The notes beneath the pieces are model-generated. The model worked only from the letters and a program-made list of their open reading frames with translations. It did not search any database and was not told the origin of the DNA. From Chionis minor (Eukaryota > Chordata > Aves > Charadriiformes > Chionididae), in assembly GCA_013398295.1 (NCBI GenBank), contig VZSF01006829.1, forward strand, positions 375,759 to 439,758: DNA of 64,000 nucleotides, read 5' to 3'. The position numbers and the translations under genes are program-made. Positions 14,301-28,321 of this stretch are shown one piece after another; position 1 is the first letter of the stretch, and every line of letters starts with the position of its first letter.

Positions 14301-15844
14301 GGTCAGTTAGTGTTGCATTATCTTCTGTTTCCCTCATTAATAATAGAGTGGTAAACAAGACTCCCCCGCCTTCCACAGAGAAAAGGAGGAATGGCAAAAC
14401 AATAGAAAATGATCCAGCTGTAAATTGCTTTGAACACTAGACTTAAGTAAAGATTTCAGTCAAGGCACTTTTGAATCACTCACAGCATGGAGTATTCTAA
14501 AATAAGGTGACACCCTCGCATTAAGCCTTGGAAATTAACAAGCAACTGCCTTAAACCTTAAACGTGTTGAAAGTAGTTTCAATGGGATTAATGGCTTAAA
14601 CGAACTGGTGTAAATGTTGATACTAATTTGCATTATTATATATTAGGAATCACGCTAAAGGTAATCTGAGATACTGCTAACCAGGGATTCCTGCTCTCAG
14701 GGACCAAGCAGTGAGAATATGAAGTCTGAGTTTTATTGCTCCAGCTTGGCTGGCTGTGATGAGGGCTTGGCTCTCCTATCATAAAGCACAGGCACATCCT
14801 GTTGTCAATTAGACTCACCGGTATTCTGTGGCAGCAGCATTGGGCCCCTGGGATGTTATATAGTTTGTTTTGCTATGTAAACAGCATGAAGTAATCCAGG
14901 CAGTGAAGGACACAGATGAGCAGGCAATTTGCAGCACACTAAGTAAAAGAATAAAAGCCTGTGAGTGAGAGTCAGAGAATAAACAATAACAACATCCCTG
15001 GGACGTAATATCCACTGGTCTGGGGTCATCAAAAACATATACAAAAGAAAGATAAGGGACTAATTAAAATAAAATATACCCGTTCTTTTGCTTCTGTGGG
15101 TAAAGCAAGAGAATGACTTAGTGTCATGTCTTAGAATGACAAAAAAAATTGTTAGTTATTCACTTTGATTTTAGATATATCAAATACAGCTTCCAGGTGG
15201 ATTTTTTTTTTTTTATATAGCACCTATTCTGGGACCTGATCCAAAACTCAATCAATTTGGTAAACATTTTTGCCTCCCTTGGTTTTAGTAGGCTTTCAAT
15301 ACTCATTCTGTACCTGTATATTTATCTATTTTGCGAAAGTAAAATGCAAGACAAAGTCCTTAGACACATTTTTAATTGATGCAACTCAGGCCCCCTGTGT
15401 TTGAAAATGCAATCCCATATTGTATTAGAAAAATGTCTCTACTTGTGACATTAGCATAAACTTGTACAAAAATGGGACTGCGACAGATTTAAGAATGTGT
15501 TCAGTCTTTCTTCCTATCCTTTTGCACACACAGAAATGAGATATGCAGGACGTTTAAAATCTATCAGAGTTCATTGATCAAAGAAAACAAATAAATCCAT
15601 GTTTATTACCAAAGTTTGTGTTTAAATAAAACTTTCCACAGCACACAAACATCAAAATATTTCCCTTAGTCCCTTGGCGCTCATTGTTTATGGCATTCAG
15701 CAAAGACTGAGCCTTCCCACCCTCTCATTTATAAATAGACCTTCCCTGATGGTAGTTTTCTATTATCAGTTTTACAACAGCATGTCATTCTGTCTTTGAA
15801 ATTTCTAGATAACACTGTGGAAAAATTGCATGGTTTACTGTTTT
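8321..15844. other. AT-rich non-coding DNA with conserved-element-like stretches
   Basis: No gene recognised. The two longest plus-strand frames, 12604-13095 (163 codons) and 13576-14079 (167 codons), lack domain similarity, a recognisable signal peptide or clear splice context, and I treat them as chance. About 8860-9330 (with an octamer ATTTGCAT at 9097-9104) and about 10900-11230 (with TTTAATTTAATTAA) are low in repeats and rich in homeodomain-type motifs. They could be conserved non-coding elements, but only alignment can tell. Confidence 0.55.
13211..13238. repeat. 14-bp tandem duplication
   Basis: ACAGTAAAACTACT occurs twice head to tail (13211-13224 and 13225-13238) without mismatch. 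A short, recent replication-slippage product with no coding context. Confidence 0.9.
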
Positions 15845-15849
15845 GAACA

Positions 15850-15990
15850 CAGGCTTGAGAACGAGGACTCCTGGTTTCTATTCCTCTCTGTCAGCACTTT
15901 GCTGTGCGACTGTGACCAAGTTATTCATCTTTTCTACTCTTTGTTCTGCTACATCTGCCATTTTCCAGGTTCTTCATGCATCCTAATTTC
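15850..15990 (+). mobile_element. MIR/CORE-SINE-like relic
   Basis: The segment reads like the tRNA-derived half and core of an old MIR-type SINE. A GGACTCCTGGTTTCTATTCC block resembles a degenerate polymerase III B box (15864-15883). It is followed by TCAGCACTTTGCTGTGCGAC and TGTGACCAAGTTATTCATCT, which parallel the consensus order 'cactgacttgctgtgtgacc ... gggcaagtcacttaacct', and then by a pyrimidine-rich stretch and 'acatctgcca' where the consensus has 'cagtttccccatctgta'. Order and spacing agree over roughly 120 bp despite many substitutions, as expected of an ancient amniote SINE. The exact subfamily is uncertain. The overlapping plus-strand frame at 15830-16039 is a shadow. Confidence 0.75.
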
Positions 15991-18900
15991 AGAGAGGTGC
16001 AAGCAGTTTTCTGGAGTTTTCTCTCACAACTTGCAATAGAATAAAAACTACTTAAGGCTGGAGTAGAATAGATACTCTCTGCCCCGATGGATTTTTTTGT
16101 AGTGAAAAAACCCAGAGATTGTCCAGGAAATAAAACCCAAGCAACAATGTGAACAGCCCTGTGCACTGTCCAGTGCACCAAGGAAGGAGCAGCTAAGCAC
16201 TCAAGAAAAAATATGGGAAAAGGGTACGTGGAGATGTATGGCAAAGGAAGAAATTGAGCAAAAAGAGAGAAAAAGGTAGGGGGGAAAAAAGTACAGTCAA
16301 AGCTTCCTTTCTAATGTAGAAAAATAAAGGAATTAATCATTCTCTATCCTTTACCTTTCCTCAAACGAAAGTATAGAAAATGGGTGGATAAAACAGAGTA
16401 GAAAGGAAGGAAAGCAATAATGAGCAAGGATGTTAACAGGCACGTCAAACCCCATGTATTGCTAAGGTACAGAAATGAGAGCCACAAATGGTAGCCAGGG
16501 AGCGGGGGCTGAGGAGGAGTGCTCCTGATGTTCCAGGAAAATTTCCTTTAAAATTTACAGGGAATGTTTTCAATCTGCGACCCACATTTTCACATCTCAA
16601 GAGCTAAAAAGCACATACCTCAAAGATTAGGGAGGGAGCTCACAAAAAGGCTCACAGCCAGGAGATGACAATGGCTTCCCAGAGACTGCCCTGCCGACCT
16701 CAGGGACTCAGCTGGCCACGCAGCACGATCCCCGGACAACCTAGCAGTGCTGGCCGTGCTGGCTCCTGCTGCTTCCCTTCTTCCCATAGCCAGGGAAGTC
16801 AAGAACCAGCAGCCCAGTTGTTCCTGACCAGTTGACACGGTCTGGCATGGAAGATGTGCTTTAACTGCTTGATAGCTGCAGGCAGCTCGACAGCAACAGC
16901 TTGGACATCCCTCCGATCGAAAGCATTAAAATTACTTGTTAGGAGTTCTCATCAGTGTTTAAGTTTTCTCCCTCTCCCCCTCATTCCTTCCTATCATTTG
17001 AGAAGGCCAATGCAAAAACAGCTGACACAGAGCAGGCATCTTTCAAGGACTTTTTGTTGTCTTTCCTTTCAGCAGGGAGACTTTTGAGGCTTCAATATCA
17101 ATACTATTGGAAAAGAACTGAAATCTCATTTGCTGAAAGCGTCTCACATATTCTATAGAGATGGGAGTTTAGACTTCTAGAAAAGATTGAAAGGCGGGTC
17201 ACTTTTCTAGAGACAGCAAATTAATGGGGAGGTAGTACACACAGATTCAAACTTAACATTTTTTTTAGTTCACACAAAGACAGCATAAAAAGATTATTTT
17301 ATGACAGCGTGAGCAATGGATCTGCCAAACTGAATTTAAACTCAGCTCCATAACAGAATTATATCCCATCAAGTGGTGTGACATGTAATATTTCATTTTC
17401 TGGCTCACTACTACAGTGTCTGTGAGAAAACATAAAACCAGTATCTTTGCAGTCTCTATTATTCACGTATTCTGAAACTGTGTGGTATTAATTAATCAGA
17501 AAGGAAGCCAGAATTCTTATAGAAAATATCTTTCCATTTTAATCCTAATTAAAACAAGCTGAGCCCAAAAATTCTAAGAACTGATCATGATCACTAATTG
17601 CAAAAGAGGAAATAGGAAATATATTTACCAAAAAAGATGTCCATTGATTTACTTTTAATTTTACTTCTTTTTCTCTGAATGAGTAATGGAAATATGAGTT
17701 TTTTGCAAATAATTCATCTTCCATTAATAAAATTGAAAAATTCAAATTTTTTATCACTTCTATTTATTATTGCACTGGAGAATAAGTTTCAGAACATGAC
17801 AGTTAGTTTATAGTTAGATAAATGATTGCATTACTTTAAAGCTATCCAGAGCCCCATCTTCCTCTGCTGGCACTGCACAGCCCTTGGGATTTCCAGAAGA
17901 GAAGTAATGCTAGAAAAGATGTCCTTGTTTGAACATATATCCCTTATTTTTCACTAATGTGTGCATATATTTATATTCCTCAGCTGGTGGATTTTGATGA
18001 GATAATTTTTCATATTGTTCAACTCTTTAAATAGCTGACAGGACATCCTGGACTGTAGGATATATTGCAACAAAAAATAAGCATCCTCCAAGTATGACAT
18101 TAACAGTTGTGAAGATGGCCAGTGTCAGGTCTGAAGTGATTAGGTAGTTTTCTGTATTATATCAACATCTGAAATTGCAGGCATTCATCAATAATTATTG
18201 CCCAGCCAAGAAACGTATTTCTAAGGTACAAAATTGCAAACTATGTCAAAACCATAAGCTGAGCAAGATCCATGTTTGCGAAACCCGAGCCAACCAAAAG
18301 CATAGTAGCAGAGCAATACAGCTTCAGAGAAATGTTATAGTTGGCTTCTATGATATGTACCTTCATTTTTTCATTAAAAAAATAAAATTCCTATTAGCAC
18401 AGGAAATAAAAGCTGATGACAAATCTATCAGCCAACTGACTGCTAACTCACTTTAGATCTTCAGTAAACAACATTGCTCATAAGCACAGAAGGATAGCTT
18501 TCTTTGGAAACATGTTATATCTGTTCTAATTTCTACATGAAATATCTAATAAACTTATCATACTGTTTTTGGGAACAAAACTCTTGGCAAACCAGAGGAG
18601 ATTTGCTTGGCGGTGAGGACAGAGAAGTGGTGTTTTTCCCAGTCTTGTGCTGCTGCTCTCCCACACTCCTTCATATCTCTCACCCTTCCCTACTAAGCAC
18701 CCCAGCTCCCTGCTGAGGACATTTCACATGACAGGCTCCCCACTAAATATTGCATTCCAGCCCTTCTTCCAGCTCTTTCTTAGAAAACCCAGTGATTTGG
18801 ACAGAGAGGATAGCAAAGGAGAAACAATCTGGGAATATCTGGAGGAGCATAAAGGAACAGAAAGAGAAAACCCATGAGTCATTGCATCCCCTGCGATCTG

Positions 18901-19955
18901 GCAAAACTCCTCTGGGGATGTTCCCAGGGTGGGACCTGGTGAACACCTACTTGCAGATGAGTTCCGGGAAGTAATATTGCTTTTCCTGCTTTTCCTTTTT
19001 CAGTGTTTTTTCATTCACTGCCCACACTGCCCACCAAACAAAATAGTTCTGCCAGAGCTCTGTGTACACCTTTTGGGCTCAAGGATGGAGTTACAAGCTG
19101 CCTGTCTATCATTTACCGCTTACTCCAGAGGAACCCAACTGTACAGAGAGATGTTTGGTTTGTTTTGCTTTCTCCAGAGCATTTCTCCAACAGCTAAAGG
19201 CTCAGGAGAGTTCTGTTCATTTACAAAGGAAACTGATGTTTCTAGAATTTCAATGTTGCCTTCTTCCTCCTTCATTTATGTAATGATATCATTCTTACAC
19301 ATTCATATACATTTGAGTTGCTGTGAATACAGCATCCCAGAACTCCTCAAAGCACAATGATACACTAGACAAGGCTTTTTTTTTAGACAAAATCTGCAGC
19401 AATTGAGACTTAAAGAGTGACAATAAAGCCACTGAACTTAGAACACTGACCACAGCGGAAGTTAAAACCAAAGGTGCTGAAAGACTATTATTTTACTTCC
19501 AAATCTATCAAAATACTGAGCATGTTTCTAGTGAAAAGAGAACACAGAAAACTGAAGGATGATGATATGAAAAACTTGTTTGGAGCCTTTAAAAAAAATC
19601 ACTTGGACAAGATTTTTTTGTCCCTGAAAAACTTCGCAGAAAACATTTCTCATAATTTGCCACTTCAAGACTATTCTAAAGTGGTTACAAGTTGCCACAG
19701 ATAATGTACTGTTCTTTAACCAAAATGAAGAAGGAAAAATAGATATGTCTGCTGTAGAAATGTGCCCAAAACCTGAAAATAATTGTGGATCCCCAATGGC
19801 CCACCCACAGACTCAAAAGTAGAGCGAGTTAAAATATTTCCTCCTAGACTACAGTAACTTTTGCACATCTTTCATGCAATAGAGATCAGTGTAGCATCCT
19901 GTTAATGTAATACAGGCTGTTCACTACAACAAATTGCTCTTCGGAGGTGACAGAG
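15991..19955. other. AT-rich non-coding DNA, no gene recognised
   Basis: No exon or RNA gene recognised. It contains a short palindrome (GTGCACTG-TC-CAGTGCAC, 16161-16178) and a modestly GC-richer patch near 16500-16920. The frame at 18929-19360 (143 codons) and the lysine-rich frame at 19474-19704 have no recognisable domain. Confidence 0.55.
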
Positions 19956-19958
19956 TTC

Positions 19959-20062
19959 ATTGAGTACTAGACGGGGTCTGGGGTGATTCTGTCACTGGAC
20001 ACCCTAACCGTCTTGTAGGATCTTAGAAAATTACCCTACTACTTTGTGCCTCAGAGCAAGAC
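19959..20062 (+). mobile_element. MIR/CORE-SINE-like relic
   Basis: A second copy of the family seen at 15.85 kb. 'gagtactagacggggtctgg' corresponds to the 'gagcactggactgggagtc' head, 'ttctgtcactggac' to the 'ctctgccactgac' block, 'ggatcttagaaaattaccct' to 'tgaccttgggcaagtcactt', and 'ctttgtgcctcag' to 'ctctgtgcctcag'. These four blocks are in the right order over about 100 bp. It is old and truncated after the 'gcctcag' block. Confidence 0.65.
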
Positions 20063-20091
20063 TTTGCAGTATCTTCCTGCCTTTTCAGAGT

Positions 20092-20140
20092 ATTTAGTAA
20101 TCTACATATGAACATCTACATTTAGTAATCTACATATGAA
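20092..20140. repeat. 28-bp period tandem duplication
   Basis: ATTTAGTAATCTACATATGAA occurs at 20092-20112 and again at 20120-20140 without mismatch, so a 28-bp unit is duplicated. No coding or regulatory context is evident. Confidence 0.9.
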
Positions 20141-20144
20141 AATG

Positions 20145-23100
20145 TATTCTTCTTTCTATGTATTTCATGGTATATACATTTTATACCAGAAATTCTAGCA
20201 TTTGGCAGATTTTCATACAGTAATAAAAATCTGCATCTCTTTCTCTGCCAATATTCCAATCTGACTATTTTAACATAAACATTTTTCTATTGTTCCACTG
20301 TTATTCTCTGTAGGATTAGAAACACAAGAAATACATGTGAGTCAATAGGAATATTTGGGGTCCAAGTTTTCAATTTGTACAGACTGTCCAACTAAAGCAA
20401 ATGGAACATACCCTACCTGAGAATCTAGTCCCTGAGTCTACTTACGGGTACTGAGGATGCCTAAACACAGTTTCGTACACATTAGCAATAATAACCGCTT
20501 GCAATCCGCTATGCAATCTCAGTCTGACTGGTAGAGCTGTAGAGACACCTTGCCAAGAGCTTATCAGGTAATACAGGAGTTTACACCACACCTAGCACTG
20601 GCAAAGCCCACTGTACTCTCCCCTGCAGTAAATTTGTCCCTGGAAGCTATCTAGGTTTTCTGTATGTTTTCAAAACACTGAGCAACCAGCAATCTGGGTC
20701 TTTTGGACGTGTGGGGTAGAATCTCACACCACTGAAGAAAAACGCCAGTATTTCCCAGGAATTCAATGGGTTCCTGGTATCTCTTAGGGATAAAAGCTTC
20801 TTTCTTAAAAATATTTTGGACACCAATGCTTTAAAAATACCCACTGGAAGCACATTACACTAAAGCTTCATTATTAAAACAAATGAAAGACTTAAGAAAT
20901 GTCTTTTTACCCTACAGACTTTTAAAATACAAGGTCTCTTCCTGTCTAAAACATCTAGAGCCAGAATCGTGATGAAGTTTTGAAGATTGGTCATTTTGTT
21001 ATTTGGAATCTGCATTCCATAACGAGGACTATAGACTTGTGGAACTTGGGATCAAGACAAAGAACTGACTGCAATGGGACACCAGTAAAATGTCAGCTCC
21101 TCATGCAGTTGAAATTGCATCAAGTATCCCTTCTTTGCCCTTTGTTGTCTACTTTTAAATACTGAGGATTGGGGTTTGGCATTCCTTTTGAAAGGACGAA
21201 GTTGCTCTAGTCTCTGAGTTTTCCTTCAGTGGTGTCTTGCCAGTTGTGCTAACTGTGCTACATGGTGTAATAGAGAAAACAGAGTCATTCCAGGCTGCTA
21301 AACTCATTTTCACTTTTCAGTGAAGTAAGTTTTAACTGATTTTTAAAAGGTGAAAAGCCAGTACATTAACACACTAATACAGACACTGAGGTTTGCAGTC
21401 TAGAATTTAAAGTCTTCCATTGTAAAACCAAGTAATATATTACATGCCATACAGATTAAGCTGATCCATAAGCCACCTTTGTTTCAGAGACTGAGTATTA
21501 CCCTCCATTGAATGGAATTCTCAAATCTCTGTGGAGAAAGGTTCTTTTTACAGAGGAAGAAAATATTTCCTAATGAGAGTATTTACTGGAAATACTGTAA
21601 ATTCATGCCACATAATAAAGATGACTGGTAACTCCTTCAGTATCTTCAGGAAGGACAAAACCCAAAGCCAAAGGGGTGTCAAATTACTTCAAGGCTTTCC
21701 TTTGCCTCATCTGGATGAGAACTTGAGGTTTTATCATAAAGGGAGAAAACTGGAAACTGAACTGACTGGCTTGCGATCGTTGAGAAAAGGCATCAACATC
21801 TGTTTCTGGTCTTTTGCTGAAGAATCCCTTCAGCTGATCATTTGGGTTGAAAGTCAATTGGTTTGTTTTCATAGGTCCATTTCTTCCAAGTTCAGATAAA
21901 ACAAACCTCTCCTGTGGGCCTGGTGGTTTGTGTTCGGAATTCTCGGTTCAAGTGGCAGAGATTCTCTGTATTATATTGCTAACACATTATCCAGCTTGAA
22001 GAATACAAAGAGGGCTATGCCTTGGCATGTTTCTTTAAGTTTCCCTGTCTAGTTACAAGATCCTGTGAAAGTATGAAAATGGGATCCCAATAAACTCCCT
22101 ACAGTCAAGGAAACAAATGCGTGCACGTGTGTGTACATACATATAAAATGGTATTTTTCACAAATGCCATTTCACAGCATTCTAGAAGGAAATCTAGTAG
22201 TTCTTCTCTGCTAGCAAAATCTACTCCTAGACATGAGAAATACTGTCACATTACAGCCCTGCCTTAGCCACAAACTCAAGCTTTCGCTATAAGATTCCTC
22301 AAAGTGCCTATGTCCCATCTCCAATGAACAGGAATTAACAGCAACTTTTTATTCTTATCCCCTTTATACAAGTTTTCTGAAACTTTCCTGAAAGCCTGAA
22401 TAGGAAAACAGAAGAGCAAAATGACAGTTTAAAAAGCTTGTCCTCGAGGAGGGCTTCAATCTCTTGTCCCAAAGTAAAACAAAACCATAAAACATGAATC
22501 TTGCAGTGAGATTCCCATTCTGACGATTCTCCATGGGACTTTCTTAAGAGCAGAAAAATGTAAAGTCATCAGAACTTTAGTTGGGAAGATAAAATTACAA
22601 ATATACACCCATTCTAAAGCTGTTATTTGTTGCAAAATATTTTACTTGAGCACTGTAACAAATGAAAAGTAAGTTTTCAATTTCTTTACATCTCAGTGGC
22701 AGTAATAATACAAGAAGAAACTGGAAACCACCAAGTCTAGTTTATGAGAAATATATTACGGCTACCATAATTCATCAACAGGACCAATTCTATCAAAGGT
22801 GCTCTCTCTGACCACCCGAATAATTTTTCAGGACACTATTAACTTGGGCAGCTACACTTAAGAAGCTAGTCAGGGAAAAAGCAGTATTTCACTGTAGTTT
22901 CATATCTTAATATAGATTAATATCTTAATATAGGATGAACGAAACTACTATTTCTTTCTCTTTTTTATCTCCAGACTGATGATATTTACGTATTTACAGG
23001 ATTATATTGACAGTTTCATCATCTTACTTCCCATGAAAGAAGAGCAAGTATTTTCTTTATTTTTATTCCAGTGTTACGACCCCAGAGGACCAATGGAAAG

Positions 23101-26100
23101 CGGGAACATTTTGCTTACCGTGTTTTCTGTTCCGCCTGACAGGGCTGTTTGAATGCTTTTAGAAGGTCACAAGGACAGCTGAGGCACTGCCATTGCAAAC
23201 TGTAAGGGTTAGAAAAGGACCGTCACATTCCCAGCCGGTCTAGCAGGATTTTCAGAAGGAGGTTCAGTAGAGCACCATTACCAGGCAGTTGGTAGCAGCA
23301 CCCAGCTCAGCGTAGCCTTTTACCAGCCTTTTACCAGCCTTCCCACTGACTTACAACCTTCTGACAGGCCTGTTGCCCACTCAATACAGAGTTCCATGAA
23401 ATCAGCCTGCTCCTACATGGAAAGTATAACCTCCCTTCTTTGCCATTTTATAGAATAGAAATGCATGTTTTGGTGCACTCCAAGCATTTTCTTTTTTTTC
23501 TGGCTGGGGCTATTTTTTTTATTTTCATTAGAAACTATATATTCTTTAATCGTATTAAAGAAAAAGCTGATGAATTCCATTTTCATCAAAAAATGGAAAA
23601 TACATGTTAAGTCTAGTAGGTCTCAACTGACAACCACCACTATTTTCAGCAGCACATGCATGAGATTTGTTAGACAAATCCAGTAACAGTTGGGCTGAAA
23701 AAAAGATCGGCTTCTGAAATGTCTTTAGATAGATGCAAGAAACTACATGTATCACAGTTCATTCAGAAGTCAAGGTTTAAATGGATGTGAAAAGCCTTGG
23801 TTTGCCACTATCAATAGCATTTGGAAATGCAACCAAATTCTAAGGCACAGAGGTACAATAAAACAAAAACAAAACAACTATGTTTCTGTTATTTAACTTC
23901 AGTTATACACAGACTTAAGTGTCAGCTGAAGAAGACTCAAAGCTTTAGTCTGATTTCTAGTCAAAGTACAAATACAGACTCCTCTGTACATAATGATCAG
24001 AATTTTACTTCTGTTGAGTAAAATAGTTTTGTTTGGAACCTAACCTTAATTTCAATGCACCAAATATGAAAACCAGTTACAACGTACTGAGAGGTGGTCC
24101 TTTCCTTTGCCAGGTAGCAAAAGAAGAAAAAGGACTTAATTCAATTAAACAGTTTAAATGTATCATTTAAAAATGCTAAGAAAATGCTTACAGACATTTC
24201 CAAATACTCAGTGAAATCCGGTCTGAGAATATACACCTCAAGAACCCCGTCTGATGTGCGCAATATCTTCCAAGAGTGGCACGTTCTTGTAACAAAGGCT
24301 ATTTACAGTGTGAAACAAAATATGGGCAATCTGGGATGACAGTTACCCAAATTTCTGTATTAGAAAGTCCAAAAGGAAGAGATAGTGTCTACAGACATTT
24401 ACAAGCAAGCAAAATACGTATCCAGGTTAGAAACAGGACTGTTTTATGGGAAGAAAGTCTCACAGAAGTCTTCAGAATTTCTGAGTGAGGTGGTCTTCTG
24501 AAATTATATACCTATTGACAAATATCAAAAACTGAAACATAGCCTGCAAAAAGCAGAGAAACTTTTTGTATTTTACTGGAAATCCAATTTTACATTAGAA
24601 AATCATAATTCTAGTCAAAATTCACTTCTCCTTAAATATTGGTAAGAATTCTTTCTGGTAAGAGACCTTAGTACCCAGCTAAAATACCTACTTTACAGAT
24701 ATTAAGTATGAAATTCTAAAAAAATTTAATGTATTGTGCTTTTTTAACTAGAAATCTATTCTTTTGACAAAGGATGATTTCTTTCTTTCTTTCTTTTACT
24801 GATTTTAACTGACTTTGTTATCCAGATTTCCATACACAGGCCACCATCTTCATTCAAGATTTGGAAGTGTGGCAGCTAAGTACCAGCAGCGTGTAATACA
24901 GCACTTCTCTGTGCCTGCCTGAACAAAGAGTAGGCTGGTGTTTGTAACACAAGCATGATACAGTGGACAGCATGAAATGGTGAGCCACAAGACCATAAGT
25001 GAAAAATAAAAGGGATTTTTCTTAAGGCTTCCTAATGACTCAAGAAGCCATCTGTAACCAGTAAATTATCGCCATCTTTAATATCTACTAATGCTGCTAT
25101 AAAAATTTACTCACATAGGTAATTTTTAATGGCTGAGTGTCATATTTTTTTTCCCCCACCTTCATCAACTTCATGATAAGAGATTTTGGTTAAGAAAGTC
25201 TGCTGCAGAGGCTGGAAAGGCTTCTTTATAAAACCATAAAGATTATATGCAGCATTAGATTTTGCAGTCACTTCACATTTTAAATTGTATGCTAAATGCA
25301 CAGGCAACAATTTAATTTGCCCGGCATTTCTTATTAGTAAATATCCTAGAGTCATCTGTGGGAGCTCTGAACAATCAGAAGAAGGATGTTTGCATTTTAT
25401 GATCATACTTTTTCTATAAGGGACAAGTTACTTTTCAGTATAAGCATTTGAAACATGAAAACAATCTGAAAATGAGTAGAACAAAAATATGCTACAAATA
25501 TGTTAGATCACTCAAGATTTGCAATTAGAAATCTTCCTTCTTGACTCCATATAGCTGTCTGATGAACTGTAAGTGATTCTTCAGCTGCTGGAAATTAAGA
25601 ATCCAAAATTTCCAGTGAGTTTTCTCTTATACCTGATTATGATTGGTGTTTTCTTTAGGGTTGCCAGCATTTCTCATGAAGTAGCTGAATTTTCCAGATG
25701 TTTCTTCAGCAGAGAGATACTTTTGCTTTCCAATATCAAATTTTTCCTAAATACCACCACTTCCTTTTCCCAAGATATTATCAAACATCACAGCTAGCAC
25801 TATTCTTCCAGCTTCACATTTTACATTTACACTGTTGAGTTAATTTATCAAAAAACATCAAGTAATTCAAACATAGCAAGTTGTGTTCGAATGGTGAGTT
25901 CTGGGTAATCTTGCCGTTCCTGAACTAATGACAGCTTCTTTCAGCGCTCCTCATAAAACAACCAAGCGTATCTCATTGGCTTTGTCATCCAACTTATATC
26001 TTAACATTATGGGGTATTGAGACTTACTTCAGAGTATTTCAAAATTTTGATCATTGAGAATCCTGCAGCTTGCATCACCATTCCAGTAAATCTTCAAGTG

Positions 26101-28190
26101 CCTGCTAAACTTGCTTTTGAGCATATTACCTCCTGAAAAGTAACAATTCAAATCCTACTATTAGGAAAAAAAAATGCCTTATAGTTGATTAGGCAAAAAT
26201 CTCCATCTACTTAATTAATAAAGCGTATAAGGCACTAATATCTGATATAATAAATATCTGAGGCATACAAAACAATGTCTTAATTTACACATCTACCAAC
26301 ATCAGAAACACAGCAGTGCTAGGCAATTTATTTTCTTGCACTAAATGACACAGGCCCTAGAGTAGTTAGAATGGAAAAGAACAAAAACACAAAATGTCAT
26401 TAATTAGAGCATTATGGAAAATTGTTCCAGTAGTCATTTTAAATTTCAAATTGCTTGCCTGCTATTGATCACCTCCACAATAATGCTAATAATTTCAAGA
26501 AAATATCTTGATAATAATTGAGGTGATTTTTGATAAGATAATAATTGAGAGAAATTCAACTGTTGGGCTGCTGAAAATGAGAGTATCAAACAAATGCCAG
26601 TAGATGAGTAGGACCTAGACTGTTACATCTGAGACAGTTCTCAAGAATCCCTTCATAGCCATGGAGAAAAATCTGTACTATTAAGGCATGAGACATCTCA
26701 TTCCAAGGTTACACAGTTTACGTGAATCACGCTCAAGAAATTCCTATTTTTTTCCACTGATTTTAAAGGGAGTTTAGTCACTATTTCACATCTTGATCCT
26801 ATACTGCTGATGTCTTGTTAACCAAGGTGGATCCTGCCCAGGATACCTGAACTGGAACTACTGGAGAACAGAAAGGAACATGACGATTTCAGCTTCTGAC
26901 AGTTTTTGAAGAAGTAGGAACAGAGCCTGGATCTGAGAAGTTTCATGAACATGCTTAACTTTCTTAGTGCTTAAATGAACCAAACCACAGAAATTTGAGT
27001 CTTGCCCTTCATGAGCTGGCAGATTAATATTTTTTGGCACTCCATTTTTGCAATGAAGTCAGATTGATTATTTTATCGTAATCAAAATTTGAATGTATAT
27101 GACATTTTGTTTATGCCAGTCCTCTTTTTGTTCTCCATGTGTATAAACAGATATACCAGTGCTAAACAACTACAATTTCGTGTCACAGATGCAGATGTGG
27201 AGCAGTATGGAGGCTTTTTAGAAGTTCAGAGTTGCCAAAAATAATCTTCCCCTATCACCTTGCACAACAGCATTTCAGAAGACTGTGTACACCACATACA
27301 CTGCAACCTACTACTCACATCAAGAGAAACTAGCATTTTGCAGGATTTGATTGCACAACAAAGACGATGGCTCACCTACAAGTTTTACAGTGAATATACA
27401 CCTAACCATATTTTAACAAAGTTTCAGCCTCATTCTAAGTGTCCGAACTTTATCAGAATTTCATAGCGTTGAGGAACATCATTTGAACAAGTTCAATGCT
27501 GTCCATACCATAAGACCAAAGTGCATCTCAATGTGTTTAGTGCTGTTACCGTAACCAGACTTTGCAATGAAGCAGTTATTCGTGGTGTTTTCCCTCAAGT
27601 ACATGGTCTACTTAAAGCTCCTCATTTCATAAATAGCTTTAAAAAAAACCCCTAGAGCTGTACAGACTGCAAAGGTGAAGCTCTTACTGAAAATACCTTC
27701 ACCAAATCGAATAGCAGCTTCCTTATTCCTTATCCATTGGTTCTTTGGTGTGTTCAAAAAAAATAAAAAATAAAAAAAGTGCCTACATTGCAGCCAGAGG
27801 TGTGACAGTGGTATGTTTAGACACTCCTGAGGTAGCCCTAATCTTGCCAATAGCACTGCAAATGTAGCGGCAAAGATTTCAACAGAGGCTGTGTAACAAC
27901 CCCATGAGATGGCGGTACTCATGCCAGCTGAATTAAAGCTAGCTGGGATGCGTCGCTTTCTGCTGCAGGCACACTCCTGATTGCTTTGCAGACGTAAGTC
28001 ACCCTGCTTGGTTTTGTATATCTATGACTGAGTCAAATTTTCCTCATGCTACCAAGCCTTACGCTGGCAAGCTTGCTTTCTGTGTATAGTGAGTCAATAT
28101 AGTCTGACTCCATTTTCAAGATTCTAGAAAGACAAGGCTGGAAAAGCAGTATAAATCATTCCATATTGGAAATAATTACTTACATTTGAA
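20145..28190. other. AT-rich non-coding DNA, no gene recognised
   Basis: No exon recognised; the longest frame (21531-21899, 122 codons) has no family resemblance. Small features include an ATATCTTAATATAG duplication near 22903-22934, a CCTTTTACCAG duplication near 23317-23340, a (TTTC)n run at about 24778-24797 and an A-rich tract near 27757-27778. About 26130-26560 is rich in TAATTA-type motifs (26211, 26401) and repeat-poor, so it is a conserved-element candidate. Confidence 0.55.
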
Positions 28191-28194
28191 TTCT

Positions 28195-28272
28195 GTAATC
28201 CTTATTTGAACAAAACTCACATAGACCTTAGTGGGAGTTCAGCTCAGTTAATGACTGAAGTACTTGGCCCTT
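28195..28272. mobile_element. Palindrome-centred ancient repeat (MITE-like), relic
   Basis: The stretch reads 'taatccttatttgaacaaaactcacatagacctta' then 'gtgggagttc', ending in 'acttggcccttaa'. It matches the layout of a reptile/bird interspersed repeat with the core 'aaaactcccattgacttcaatgggagttt' and 'ggccc' near the end. The two half-sites face each other around the centre. Strongly mutated; the family name is uncertain. Confidence 0.5.
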
Positions 28273-28321
28273 AATTCCTTTTTCTGCCCTGCTATCAGAT
28301 GTATTATTATTATGGGAAACA

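Noticed and set aside
19474..19704. Lysine-rich 76-codon frame considered as a processed pseudogene
   Set aside because: No similarity to a known protein could be recognised and no poly-A tail or flanking duplication was seen.
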